From: Bog-877 sp049518775
GTDB taxonomy: Bacteria; Chloroflexota; Dormibacteria; Aeolococcales; Bog-877
Length of the DNA: 13,833 nucleotides
Reading direction: 5' to 3'
NCBI GenBank assembly: GCA_049518775.1
Contig: JBEKRL010000086.1
Coordinates: 1-13,833 of the forward strand
In this document: positions 5,774-13,519 of the stretch, piece by piece
Numbering within the stretch: position 1 is the first letter of the stretch
How the letters are laid out: every line of letters starts with the position of its first letter
The notes under the pieces: model-generated
Seen by the model: the letters and a program-made list of their open reading frames with translations, nothing else
Told to the model about the DNA's origin: nothing
Databases searched by the model: none
Program-made: the position numbers and the translations under genes

Positions 5774-7085
5774 CAGGGTGTTGAACTAGGCGCGAAGTCG
5801 GCCGATCGGTGCTGGGCGATGGTTTGTTGGGGCCGGTGAAGGGCAGTTACGTCCTCCAACCGGCCAAGAATGGCCCCGGCCCACTGCGGTGGGAGCCCCT
5901 CGCAGCCATCTTTCTCGGAGCTCAAGCGGGTACCGCCACCAGCTTGCTCATCCGGACCAGGTTGTAGGCCGCCGCCGTCATCTCCGCCCAGAGCCGGTTG
6001 CGTTCCACCCCCAGATACCGCAGCTTTCTTCCCCCGCCCACCGTCTTGGTCCAACCGAAGATCTCCTCCACCCGCTTGCGCTTCCGCTGGCTGACCTGGT
6101 ACCCAGGGGTCTGGGCGAGCTTGGCCAGGGCGGCGCTGCCCCAGTAGCTGTCCTTGCGGGCAATGTGCGGAGTGACCCGGAGCTCCTGACAGGAGGAGAT
6201 GAAGTCGCGGACGTCGTAGCCCTTGTCCCCTCCCAGAGTGCAGCGGTGCCGATGCACCCGCTGGCGCATTCGCCGCAACATCACCAGGGCCGCCTCCCGC
6301 TCGCTGGTCCCGGTCGCCCGAGTGAACTCCAGGTCCACCGCCAGCCCATGGCGGTTCTCCATGAGGACGTGGCCGGCGAAGCACAATCGTGTCTCCTTGC
6401 CCATCCCCTTGCGGGCCATCAGTGCCTCGGGGTCAGTTGGCGAGAAGTGGGTCTCGTTGCTTCGTCGCTGGCCTCGGAAGTCGATGTCCGGGTTGCTGGA
6501 ACCTGGGCCATCCGTACTTCCCGGCTTGTTCTCGTCGGACCGCGGCCGCAGACTCTTCATCGAGGCCCAGGACTCCAGCAGGGTCCCATCCACCGTGAAG
6601 TGCTGCGAGGAGAGCAGGTGTCGCCGCCGAGCTTGCCGCACCACCGCCTCGAAGAACTGCCGGCTCACCCGCTGCTCCAAAAGCCGTCTGCGATTCTTGG
6701 CGAAGCTGGGCCCAGGAACCACTTGAACAGCAGGTCGTACCGCAGCCGCTCGCAGAACTGCCGCTCGCTCCGGATCGAGTACAGACCCATCAGCAGGCAG
6801 CTCTTGAGCAGGTGCTCCGGCGGGATCGAGGGACGGCCAATCTGGGCGTACATGCCCTCGAAGGTCGGCTCCAGATCCCGCAGCGCCGCCTCGGCCAGCG
6901 GCTTGATCCTGCGAATCGGGTGGTTGGCCGGGATCAGTTCCTCGGGGCTGATCACCCCCAGCATCGTCACCTGGCGGGAGGTAGTGCCACGCATCCAAGA
7001 CTCTCCAGCACCCTCGCCGCGCTGACCCCCGCTCAGCCTACCAGGCGGCCCCCCGACCGGCCAGCCATTTTCAACACCCTGCTAG
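5770..7085. mobile_element. IS5-family insertion sequence (element 5774-7081) with CTAG target duplication
   Basis: Terminal repeats CAGGGTGTTGAA (5774-5785) and TTCAACACCCTG (7070-7081) match perfectly over 12 bp and are flanked by CTAG on both sides (5770-5773 and 7082-7085). A 4-bp YTAR/CTAG duplication is typical of IS5-group elements. The element is 1308 bp with one transposase gene on the minus strand. The CTAG it hit consists of the last base of the IS630 copy, the IS630 TA duplication and the next host base, so this insertion came after the IS630 insertion. Confidence 0.92.
5922..6994 (-). pseudogene. IS5-family transposase with a frame-breaking internal deletion
   Basis: The N-terminal domain (from 6994, MRGTTSRQVTMLG, then HPIRRIKPLAE, IGRPSIPPEHLLKSCLLMGL, SERQFCERLRYDLLFKWFL) is in one frame. 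From about 6712 the protein continues in another frame as SFAKNRRRLLEQ and runs to SKLVAVPA at 5922. The family has about ten more residues between WFL and FxKNR, so roughly 30 nt are missing there. The DDE residues are all visible downstream: FTVDGTLLESW, LGGDKGYDVRDF and KRVEEIFGWTK. Had this been programmed -1 frameshifting, the missing residues would still be unexplained, so deletion is preferred. Confidence 0.88.
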
Positions 7086-7269
7086 TGCACAGCGGTCGGG
7101 GCTGCCGGCCGCTCACCGGCCCAATCCCGTCTGGGAGACCGGACCGCCCGGGAACCTCAGCCGCTGCCGCTGCGGTGGCGTCCTCCAGGCAGGCGGGGCT
7201 GCCGAGGACGCCCGGCCAGCCACCAGGAGCCAATGGCTTAGTCGCGCACAAGTCAGCTACCATGGCGGC

Positions 7270-7767
7270 ATGGTGTACGCGCTCCACCTCAACGGCCCTC
7301 TCCAGCCACGGGGTCGCTGGAAGGCTGACGAGTGCTCGATCGGGCGGGCACTTGATGTGGTGGGAACCCGCTCGGCCCTTCTGATCCTCCGGGAGGCGTT
7401 CTACGGGACCGCCCGCTTCGACGACTTCGTGGAGCGGGCGGGCGTCAGCCAACCGGTGGCCGCTGCCCGACTCCGGGAGCTGGTGATGAACGGTCTCCTG
7501 GAAAGGGTGACGTACCAGGAGCCGGGCCAGCGGGCGCGGCGGGGGTACCGTCTGACCGAGAAGGGGGCAGGGCTGCTGCCCGCGCTCACCGCGCTGATGC
7601 AGTGGGGTGACCGCTGGTTGGCGCCGGCTGGGGGACCCTTGGCCATCCTCCACCGCGAGTGTGGGGAGCCGGTCCAGGCCGAACTCCGCTGCCGCGCCGG
7701 ACATCGCCCCGAGATCGGGGAGCTCGAGCTGGCCCAGGGGCCAGGCTCTCTGACGGAGAGCCCCTGA
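7270..7767 (+). CDS. HxlR-family winged-helix transcriptional regulator
   Basis: 165 residues. The HxlR core spans about residues 18-115: CSIGRALDVVGTRSALLILREAFYGTARFDDF, the recognition region GVSQPVAAARLRELVMNGLLERVTY, and RRGYRLTEKGAGLLPAL. The N-terminal Cys at CSIGRAL is conserved in this family and is redox-active in some members. A C-terminal extension with HRECG and LRCRAGH (two more Cys and a His) might bind a metal or act as a redox sensor. The ATG at 7270 has no strong SD; an ATG at 7262 is out of frame. The stop overlaps the ketosynthase start (TGATG), so the two are coupled, and the regulator probably controls this pair. The ligand is unknown. The upstream 7086-7269 holds no gene and is where the nested insertion sequences end. 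Confidence 0.9.
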   Translation: MVYALHLNGPLQPRGRWKADECSIGRALDVVGTRSALLILREAFYGTARFDDFVERAGVSQPVAAARLRELVMNGLLERVTYQEPGQRARRGYRLTEKGAGLLPALTALMQWGDRWLAPAGGPLAILHRECGEPVQAELRCRAGHRPEIGELELAQGPGSLTESP

Positions 7768-8969
7768 TGCTGCTGGGCTTCGGGGACCAGGGCCCGATCC
7801 GAGGGCGCAGGGTGGCGGTCACCGGGATCGGGGCCGTGACCTGCTGCGGTCTGGGTCCCGAGGCCCTCTGGGAGGGGCTCATCCACCCCACCGTGAAAGG
7901 GGAGCGACGGGTAACCGACTTCGACGCGAGGCAATGGTTCACGCCCAAGGAAGCGCGCCGCCTCGACCGCTTCACCCAGTTCGCCGTCGCCGCCGCCCAG
8001 GAGGCCTTCACCGGCGCCGGCGAGCCCCACGGCGACCCGGAGAGGTGTGGGGTGGTGTTCGCCAGCGGTGCGGGCGGCTTCCACACGCTGATCGAGCAGG
8101 TCCGGGTCTTCGACACCCGTGGACCCCAGCGCGTGTCGCCCTTCCTGATCCCGGCAATGATGGCCAACGCCGGCGCCGCCAACATCTCGATGAGGTTTGG
8201 CTGGCGCGGCCCGTCCGAGGCCATCGTGACCGCTTGCGCGGCCGGCTCTCATGCCGTGGGCGCCGCGGCACGGCTGATCGCCAGCGGCCGCTGCGAGCTG
8301 GCCATCGGCGGGGGCGCCGAGGCCTCCATGCACGAGGTGGCCCTGGCGGCCCTGTCCAACATGACCGCGCTCTCCTCGCTGGGCGAATCCCGTCCCTTCG
8401 ACGTGAGGCGCGACGGCTTCCTCATGGGTGAGGGCGCCGGCGCTCTGGTCCTCGAGGAGTGGGAACACGCGGTCCGGCGCGGAGCGCAGATCCTCGCCGA
8501 GCTGACCGGTGCCGCCAGTACCTCTGACGCCCACCACATCACCGCCCCCTCCCCCGACGGCCGAGGTGCGGTGGCCTGCATGAGACTGGCGCTAGCCGAC
8601 GCTTGCCTCGAGCCCGCCGACATCCGGCAGATAAACGCCCACGGCACCTCGACCCACCTCAACGACCTGGTCGAAGCCGCAGCCATCAACCAGGTGTTCG
8701 GTGATCCGGGGCCGCCGGTGACCTCCAACAAGGGCATCACTGGTCACGGCTTCGCAGCCGCGGGCGCGATCGAGGCCGTGGCCTCAGTGCTCTCTATTCA
8801 GCACCGGGCCATCCCCCCCACCGCCGGCTACCAGCAGCCGGACCCGGAGATTCACATTGACGTGGTGCGGGACGAGGCGAGGGACTGGGAGCCCGGCCCG
8901 GTCCTCTCCAACTCCTTCGGCTTCGGCGGTCACAACGGCTGCCTGGTGATCGTCCCGCCACCCTGCTGA
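7767..8969 (+). CDS. 3-oxoacyl-ACP synthase, FabF/KAS II type
   Basis: 400 residues, the full thiolase-fold length for KAS II, started at the ATG that overlaps the hxlR stop. It catalyses decarboxylative condensation of malonyl-ACP with an acyl primer. The catalytic triad is complete: Cys157 in VTACAAGSHA, His292 in NAHGTST and His327 in GITGHGFAAAGA. Lys322 (SNKG) and the C-terminal NSFGFGGHN are also present. KEARRLDRFTQFAVAAAQEA and FDVRRDGFLMGEGAGALVLEE are hallmark KAS II segments. The GHGFAAAG box differs from the common GHTLGAAG. No ACP, malonyltransferase, ketoreductase or chain-length-factor gene lies nearby, so this is a stand-alone enzyme. It may modify fatty acids or feed a pathway encoded elsewhere. 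Confidence 0.93.
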   Translation: MLLGFGDQGPIRGRRVAVTGIGAVTCCGLGPEALWEGLIHPTVKGERRVTDFDARQWFTPKEARRLDRFTQFAVAAAQEAFTGAGEPHGDPERCGVVFASGAGGFHTLIEQVRVFDTRGPQRVSPFLIPAMMANAGAANISMRFGWRGPSEAIVTACAAGSHAVGAAARLIASGRCELAIGGGAEASMHEVALAALSNMTALSSLGESRPFDVRRDGFLMGEGAGALVLEEWEHAVRRGAQILAELTGAASTSDAHHITAPSPDGRGAVACMRLALADACLEPADIRQINAHGTSTHLNDLVEAAAINQVFGDPGPPVTSNKGITGHGFAAAGAIEAVASVLSIQHRAIPPTAGYQQPDPEIHIDVVRDEARDWEPGPVLSNSFGFGGHNGCLVIVPPPC

Positions 8970-8984
8970 TTCTCAGCGGAGATC

Positions 8985-9000
8985 GGCCAGGCTGCTGGCC
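8985..9000 (+). terminator. Hairpin after the ketosynthase gene
   Basis: GGCCAG-GCTG-CTGGCC is a perfect 6-bp stem with a 4-nt loop, 15 nt past the stop codon. There is no T-tract, which is common for terminators in GC-rich genomes. It is the probable end of the hxlR-ketosynthase transcript. Confidence 0.5.
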
Positions 9001-9063
9001 CTGCCAACCTACGACGCCCGCAGAGGCGCGCCCCGGCGGGCAGTTGCGCCTCGACGGCCCGGG

Positions 9064-9100
9064 TGACTTGGGAGACCGAGATGATCCCTATCCCAGGTCA
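9064..9100. repeat. Inverted repeat TGACTTGGGA / TCCCAGGTCA
   Basis: A 10-bp inverted repeat with one mismatch (a G-U pair in RNA) and a 17-bp spacer, in the gene-free gap 8970-9497 between the convergent ketosynthase and drrB-like genes. It could be a two-way terminator or a regulator site. Its right arm shares CCCAGGTCAG (9092-9101) with the tetR-upstream dyad at 11504-11513. The rest of the gap holds only a short CCCCC-TACCT-GGGGG dyad at 9284-9298 and CCTGA-TTGA-TCAGG at 9124-9137. No convincing ORF was seen. Confidence 0.55.
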
Positions 9101-9497
9101 GCAAGTGGCTGGCTCGGCAAGAGCCTGATTGATCAGGTCTGCTGGGCTGGCCGCTCTTCAGCATGGCGCGGGGGTGCCCGTGAGCCGGAGGCCCGGTCTT
9201 GACCACCGTCAGCCAGGTGCTGGGCCGCTTCCTGGTGGGGGCGTCGTCGAACACCCCCTCACCGCGTGGGCGGATGCCAGGCACCCCCTACCTGGGGGAA
9301 TTAATCCGGCCCAGGCCCGGGCCAGAGCCGACCAGGAACCCCCTGCGGCCCCTGACGCCAGCCTCTTGCCGGCCCCACCACGATCGCGGTCGGGCCCATT
9401 TGAGTGGACAGTCGCAAGGGCTGGCGATGGGCCCTAGTGACACCCGCGCCCGGTGGCGTTCAGCGACTCGGCCCAAGGGGACGCGGTCGGCGGTCGC

Positions 9498-10319
9498 TTA
9501 GCGCGTGCTTCTGCTGTAGAGGCGCACGCAGATTGGCGCCACGACGATGATGATGACCAGCGCCAGCCCGATGGTGGTGGCAATGGGGTGGTCCAGCGAC
9601 CACACTCCAGACGGTGGGGGCCCGATGGCGTTGCCAAAGAGCTGGCGACCGGCGGTCACCAAGGCTGATATCGGGTTCCAGTAGGCGATCACCCTCAACC
9701 ACGCGGGCATCAGCGCCGGGTCAACGAAGACGCTGGAGATGAAGCCGAGGAGGAAGGTGGGGATGCTGATGATCACATCCGCCGCCTGGGCGGAGCCCGC
9801 CAGTAGCCCCACCAGGATCCCAAGCCAGCCCATGGCAAAGCCGAATAGCTCGAAGAGCAGGAAGGCGAGCACCGCGTTGCCGAGGCCATCCTCGGCACGC
9901 CAGCCCACCGCCAGGCCGCACCCAACCATCACCACCAGAACCGGAATCCCCAGCAGCAAGCTGGAGAAGGAGCGCCCGATGAGGATCGCCGAGCGGGCGA
10001 TGGGGAGCGTCCGGAAGCGGTCGACGACACCTTCGGTCATGTCGGTGGCCACAGCGACCGCGACATTGTTCGAGCTGAACAGTATCGACATGGCAAAGAG
10101 CCCCGGCATCAGGTAGGATCGATAGTTCCCACCGGGGATCTTGATCGAGCTACCGAAAACATAGCCAAAAAGAACCACAAAGATGACGGGAATCAGCACA
10201 CTGCCGAAGATGACGTCGGGTTGACGCATCCCCCGGATGATGAACCGCCGGGTGGCCGTGTAGGCATCGAGCAGTCCCCATCGCAGTCGGTGTTGCTCCA
10301 GGATTGACACCCGGCTCAT
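9498..10319 (-). CDS. DrrB-type ABC-2 transporter permease
   Basis: 273 residues, membrane half of a daunorubicin-resistance-type exporter. It has a basic N-terminus (RLRWGLLDAYTATRRFIIRGMRQPD), then about six membrane segments near residues 36-56, 72-90, 115-140, 147-170, 180-196 and 247-265. The family segment MTEGVVDRFRTLPIARSAILIGR lies between helices 2 and 3, and the NPISALVTAGRQLFGN signature precedes the last helix. The ATG overlaps the stop of the upstream ATPase (ATGA), so the subunits are co-translated. Drug or lipid export is the family role, and the actual substrate is not evident. Confidence 0.92.
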   Translation of the reverse strand: MSRVSILEQHRLRWGLLDAYTATRRFIIRGMRQPDVIFGSVLIPVIFVVLFGYVFGSSIKIPGGNYRSYLMPGLFAMSILFSSNNVAVAVATDMTEGVVDRFRTLPIARSAILIGRSFSSLLLGIPVLVVMVGCGLAVGWRAEDGLGNAVLAFLLFELFGFAMGWLGILVGLLAGSAQAADVIISIPTFLLGFISSVFVDPALMPAWLRVIAYWNPISALVTAGRQLFGNAIGPPPSGVWSLDHPIATTIGLALVIIIVVAPICVRLYSRSTR

Positions 10320-11284
10320 GACTCGTCCACCTGTGTTGTCGCCATCCGGCCGGCGTTCGCGGAGTGGTCGGTTACCGTGGTGAAGACCTCGTCGAGGCTT
10401 GGAAGCTCCAGTCCGACCTCATCGATGGGCACACCCAGCTGGCGGAGCTGCGCCACCACCTCGCCGAGGGTGACCAGACCGTTATCGGCAGGCGCGCTCA
10501 CCGATCGTCCATGGACCTCGGCCTCCCGGCCGAGAAGCTGCCGGACCCGCTCCACGGTGGCGGCGTCAGCCCCAGCCAGCGCGACCCGGACAAATGGCCG
10601 CCCGATCGACGCCTTGAGCTGCTCTGGAGTTCCCTGCGCCACAACGAGGCCACGGTCGATGACGACGATGGTGTCGGCGAGCCGGTCGGCTTCGTCCAGG
10701 TACTGCGTCGTCAGCAGTACCGTGGTGCCGCCCGCGACCAGGGTGCGGATCGAGGCCCACACCTCGCCACGGCCGACCGGGTCCAATCCGGTGGTGGGTT
10801 CGTCGAGGAAGAGCACCTCGGGCTCGGCGACCAGGCTGGCGGCAAGATCGAGGCGCCGCACCATGCCGCCCGAGTAGTGCTTCACCAGCTGCTTGCCGGC
10901 ACCGACGAGATCAAACTGGTGGAGCAGCTCATCCGCGCGCCGGCGCGAGGCGGCCGCCCCCAGGTGGCAGAAGCGCCCGATGGTCTCAAGGTTCTCGGAC
11001 CCCGTCAGCAGCTCGTCCATGGTTGCGGTCTGGCCGGTCACCCCGATCCTGGTCCGCACCTGGTCCGCATGGGTGGCAACGTCGAGACCATCGACCAGGG
11101 CATGGCCGCCGTCAGCGGGGAGCAGGGTCGTGAGGATGCGGACCGCCGTGGTCTTGCCGGCACCGTTGCGGCCCAGAAGCGCGCACACGCTGCCCGCCGG
11201 AACGTCGAGGCTGACATCCACCAGGGCGCGGGTGGAGCCGAATGAGCGGGCGAGGTGCTCTGCCGAGATGGCGGGAGCGGTCAT
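10316..11284 (-). CDS. DrrA-type ABC transporter ATP-binding protein
   Basis: 322 residues from the ATG at 11284. The frame is open upstream to 11392, but those 36 residues precede the normal family start; no SD is obvious for either choice. Motifs: Walker A GRNGAGKTT (38-46), Q-loop Q85, signature YSGGM (137-141), Walker B VLFLDEP (157-163) and D-loop GLD. The switch residue is Gln194 in LTTQYLDEAD, as is normal for DrrA-type proteins. The C-terminal region (about 225-322) includes VGLELPSLDEVFTTVTDH, the DrrA assembly/regulatory segment. It pairs with the overlapping permease gene as an exporter and is divergent from tetR, which probably represses it. Confidence 0.94.
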   Translation of the reverse strand: MTAPAISAEHLARSFGSTRALVDVSLDVPAGSVCALLGRNGAGKTTAVRILTTLLPADGGHALVDGLDVATHADQVRTRIGVTGQTATMDELLTGSENLETIGRFCHLGAAASRRRADELLHQFDLVGAGKQLVKHYSGGMVRRLDLAASLVAEPEVLFLDEPTTGLDPVGRGEVWASIRTLVAGGTTVLLTTQYLDEADRLADTIVVIDRGLVVAQGTPEQLKASIGRPFVRVALAGADAATVERVRQLLGREAEVHGRSVSAPADNGLVTLGEVVAQLRQLGVPIDEVGLELPSLDEVFTTVTDHSANAGRMATTQVDES

Positions 11285-11490
11285 GGCCGCGTGGGAGCGC
11301 GATCCGAAGTCGCAGCCAGCGCCGTGCCAGCCCTGGTCAGCCGGCGGGTGGCCTCGCCGCCGAGGCCGAAGAGGGTCCACCGGCGGTGGCATCCTGTGGT
11401 CGTCATCCTCGTGCCCATCCTGCTACCTTCTCTACCTGTCGCCCGGTTGGTGTACCATGCCGCTAAGGATAGAGCCATGGACAACCTGCC

Positions 11491-11512
11491 GTCAAGTAGG
11501 TGACCCAGGTCA
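11491..11512. promoter_or_regulatory. Operator-like half-site cluster in the tetR/drrAB divergent gap
   Basis: GTCA (11491-11494), TGAC (11501-11504) and GGTCA (11508-11512) make two overlapping dyads: GTCA-N6-TGAC and the 12-bp TGACC-CA-GGTCA. They lie 22-43 bp before the tetR ATG, inside the 249-bp gap between the divergent genes, where a TetR repressor normally binds. I could not place convincing -35/-10 boxes for either direction. Confidence 0.5.
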
Positions 11513-11533
11513 GGACAGATAGGATCAGACGCG

Positions 11534-12115
11534 ATGAGTCCGCGACACACTGACACCCGGGAGCGAGCCATCGAGGTCGCCCTCGAGCTCTTCACCGAGC
11601 AGGGCTACGACAAGACCTCCCTACGGGAGATCGCCGAGCGGCTGGGAATCAAGAAGGCCTCCCTCTACTACCACTTCTCCTCCAAAGAGGCGCTCCTGGC
11701 CGGGATCATGGAGAGTCTGCTCGCCCCGCTCGACGAGCTCGTGGCCTGGGCCCAGTCACAGCCGCGGACCACGGAGACCCGCCAGGAGGTCCTGAGACGG
11801 GTCGCGGTGCTCCTCCAGGGACCGTGGAGCCGCTGGGTCCGCTTCGCGCAGGAGAACCAGCCAGCCATGCGCTACCACCCGGAGGAGGGCGAGCAGACAC
11901 AGCGCCGGATGCTCGGGCTCTTCACCGCTATCGTCGACCCGGACGCCGAGCCGCGCCAGCAAGTGCGCGCGGTGCTCGCCCTGGTCGCTGTCTACCTGGG
12001 CAACCTCGCGCCGGTGGCGGGCGCGCTGCCGGCGCTCGGCATCGAGCAAACCGCCGAGCAGTTCGGGGCGGCCGCGATGGACGTTGCTCTGGCGTTGGTC
12101 GGAGACGGCAACTAG
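11534..12115 (+). CDS. TetR/AcrR-family transcriptional regulator
   Basis: 193 residues, standard TetR size. The N-terminal DNA-binding domain covers about residues 5-55, with ALELFTEQGYDKTSLREIAERLGIKKASLYYHFSSKEALL containing helix-turn-helix and YYHF motif. The C-terminal part (about 60-193) is the helical ligand-binding and dimerisation domain, with no recognisable ligand signature. AGGA at 11521-11524 precedes the ATG by 9 nt. It is transcribed divergently from the drrAB-type exporter, the usual arrangement for a repressor relieved by the exported compound or a related signal. The dyads just upstream are probable binding sites. Role as drrAB repressor is inferred from position. Confidence 0.93.
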   Translation: MSPRHTDTRERAIEVALELFTEQGYDKTSLREIAERLGIKKASLYYHFSSKEALLAGIMESLLAPLDELVAWAQSQPRTTETRQEVLRRVAVLLQGPWSRWVRFAQENQPAMRYHPEEGEQTQRRMLGLFTAIVDPDAEPRQQVRAVLALVAVYLGNLAPVAGALPALGIEQTAEQFGAAAMDVALALVGDGN

Positions 12116-12123
12116 CCGGCGCA

Positions 12124-12140
12124 CGCTCTTCCAAGGAGCG
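12124..12140 (+). terminator. Hairpin after tetR
   Basis: CGCTC...GAGCG with inner TT/AA pairs forms a short stem 8 nt past the tetR stop. Another stem, GCAGCC-N7-GGCTGC, lies at 12160-12178. Neither has a T-tract. The rest of 12141-12528 has no gene I can support. It contains a direct repeat GGAGGCCTA/GGAGGCCTC near 12391-12408. Confidence 0.35.
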
Positions 12141-12528
12141 GCATCGGCAAGAGGTGCATGCAGCCAACGGCCGGCTGCTGCTCGGGTCTGAACGGGTGCA
12201 GCGTGACCCACCGGAGCTCCAGGCGAGATGGGTGCGTGTCAACCCATGGGAGCCAGGCAGATCTCAACTTGCAGAGCTGACGAGGTTGTCCTGTGGTCGG
12301 TTCAACGAAGTCGCCGTTGGACGGCTCGAACCGCCGCTGATCTCACCAGCGCCCCCGATGGACCGATCCGCTTCGATTCCGCGCCCAGAGGGAGGCCTAG
12401 GAGGCCTCAAGACCTCGACCCTGATCTCCGAGAAGCGGACCCTGGCCACACTCCCGCCGACCAGCCATCCCCCGGCACGTTCGGCTCAGGGCTGCCCCCC
12501 GGAGAGACAGCTCGTAGATCGCCCAGGC

Positions 12529-12714
12529 CTAGAGGCGACCAAACAGCAGGGCGGCCAGCAGGAACGCCAGGACCAGCCCAACCAAGAGGATGAGGCCGCC
12601 CAGAAGCGGCCTCCCCCTCCTCGCAGGCCTGGCCTGCGTCCTGGCCGGTGGCCTCGCCTGTGCCCGCGCCTGTGCCCGCGCCTTCGCCTGCGCCTTCGCC
12701 CTGTCGGACGTCAT
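12529..12714 (-). CDS. Small, highly basic single-pass membrane protein
   Basis: 61 residues. I start it at the ATG at 12714, not at an in-frame upstream start at 12795, because AGGAGG (12722-12727 on the plus strand as CCTCCT) lies 7 nt before it, the best ribosome binding site in the window. Residues 1-36 are low-complexity Ala/Gln/Arg/Lys, an AKAQAKARAQARAQAR run followed by RPPARTQARPARRGR, with eleven Lys/Arg and one acidic residue. Residues 37-58 are a single hydrophobic helix rich in Leu and Val, followed by a tiny GRL tail. By the positive-inside rule the basic tail is cytoplasmic. The tail might bind nucleic acid, acidic lipid or a membrane complex, but no function is recognised. It is convergent with tetR and stands alone. 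Confidence 0.65.
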   Translation of the reverse strand: MTSDRAKAQAKARAQARAQARPPARTQARPARRGRPLLGGLILLVGLVLAFLLAALLFGRL

Positions 12715-13519
12715 CCCCTGCCCTCCTCGGCTTGCACCCGCCGCCCCCGGGAGGCCAGCCCACGGCACCTGGCCGCAGAGCAGCGCTCGGTGCAAGGCCC
12801 GGCCTCGAATCGCCTGCCGCAGCGCGGGGACCGACCCTTCAGTTCCGGCCGGTTGACGTCGACCTTCACGGCGCGGCAGGCTACGCCAGGCTGGGGCCCG
12901 GAGTCAACCCGCCTCGGCCCGGAAGGCCAGGCTGCGCAGGCCCCTCACCGCGGGACAGAGTGGGTGCCCCAGGGCAACACGCCGGTACGGAGGATGACGG
13001 TCAGCCCACGGAGAGGAACCTGATCTCAGCGGTTTCAGACAAACGATATCTCCGCGTCATGGTGACCGTAGCCCGGATGACTGTGCCGGTGGGCGTGGAG
13101 CTCCAACGCCGGTGGAGCCACGACCAGGACCGTCCGGCGCTTCTCACCGTAGACCACAACTCCCCTCATCGGACTCGCCCGGCCAAGGCGTTCATGGTAG
13201 AAACCCCCAGCCGACTTCGACCCATCCACCCGCCGCCCCCAGAAGCTCGACCCAGACGACTGGTTGGGACCTCACGGGGAGCACCGCTGGGTCGGACGCC
13301 CGAGGGGCACCGGGCCGGTGGACTGCTGGCACCAGGTGCTCACTTCCCTGCAACCGTCTGAAGAACCTGGCGGTCAGGTCGCCGCGTGTCCCTCCACGAC
13401 CCCTGCATCCAGTACAAGCTCCGAGTTCCGTCCACCAGAGCCGGATGGGTGTCAGCTGCTGCGTGCAAGTTCCTGAGGTCCACCGCCGGGCCTGCCCGCC
13501 TAGCAATCGACCCGGTTCG
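12715..13519. other. Gene-free stretch of about 800 bp
   Basis: Several overlapping open frames exist on both strands, but none has a good start, ribosome binding site or recognisable domain. The composition is proline/arginine-rich as expected from chance translation of GC-rich DNA. I see no RNA gene or clear repeat. It may be decayed coding sequence or a long intergenic region. Confidence 0.4.

Noticed and set aside
6665..6998. Programmed -1 frameshift in the IS5-family transposase
   Set aside because: A shift alone would not restore the roughly ten conserved residues missing between WFL and FAKNR; a deletion explains both.
9009..9437. ORFs in the gap between the ketosynthase and drrB-like genes
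   Set aside because: No recognisable family, overlapping frames on both strands, poor starts; they cover inverted repeats instead.
11285..11392. N-terminal extension of the DrrA-type ATPase to 11392
   Set aside because: The extra 36 residues are Pro/Arg-rich and precede the usual family start (MTAPAISAEHLARSFG); no ribosome site supports it.
12590..12856. Plus-strand ORFs opposite the small membrane protein
   Set aside because: Cys/Ala/Arg-rich shadow of the minus-strand AQAR repeat, with no SD and no domain.
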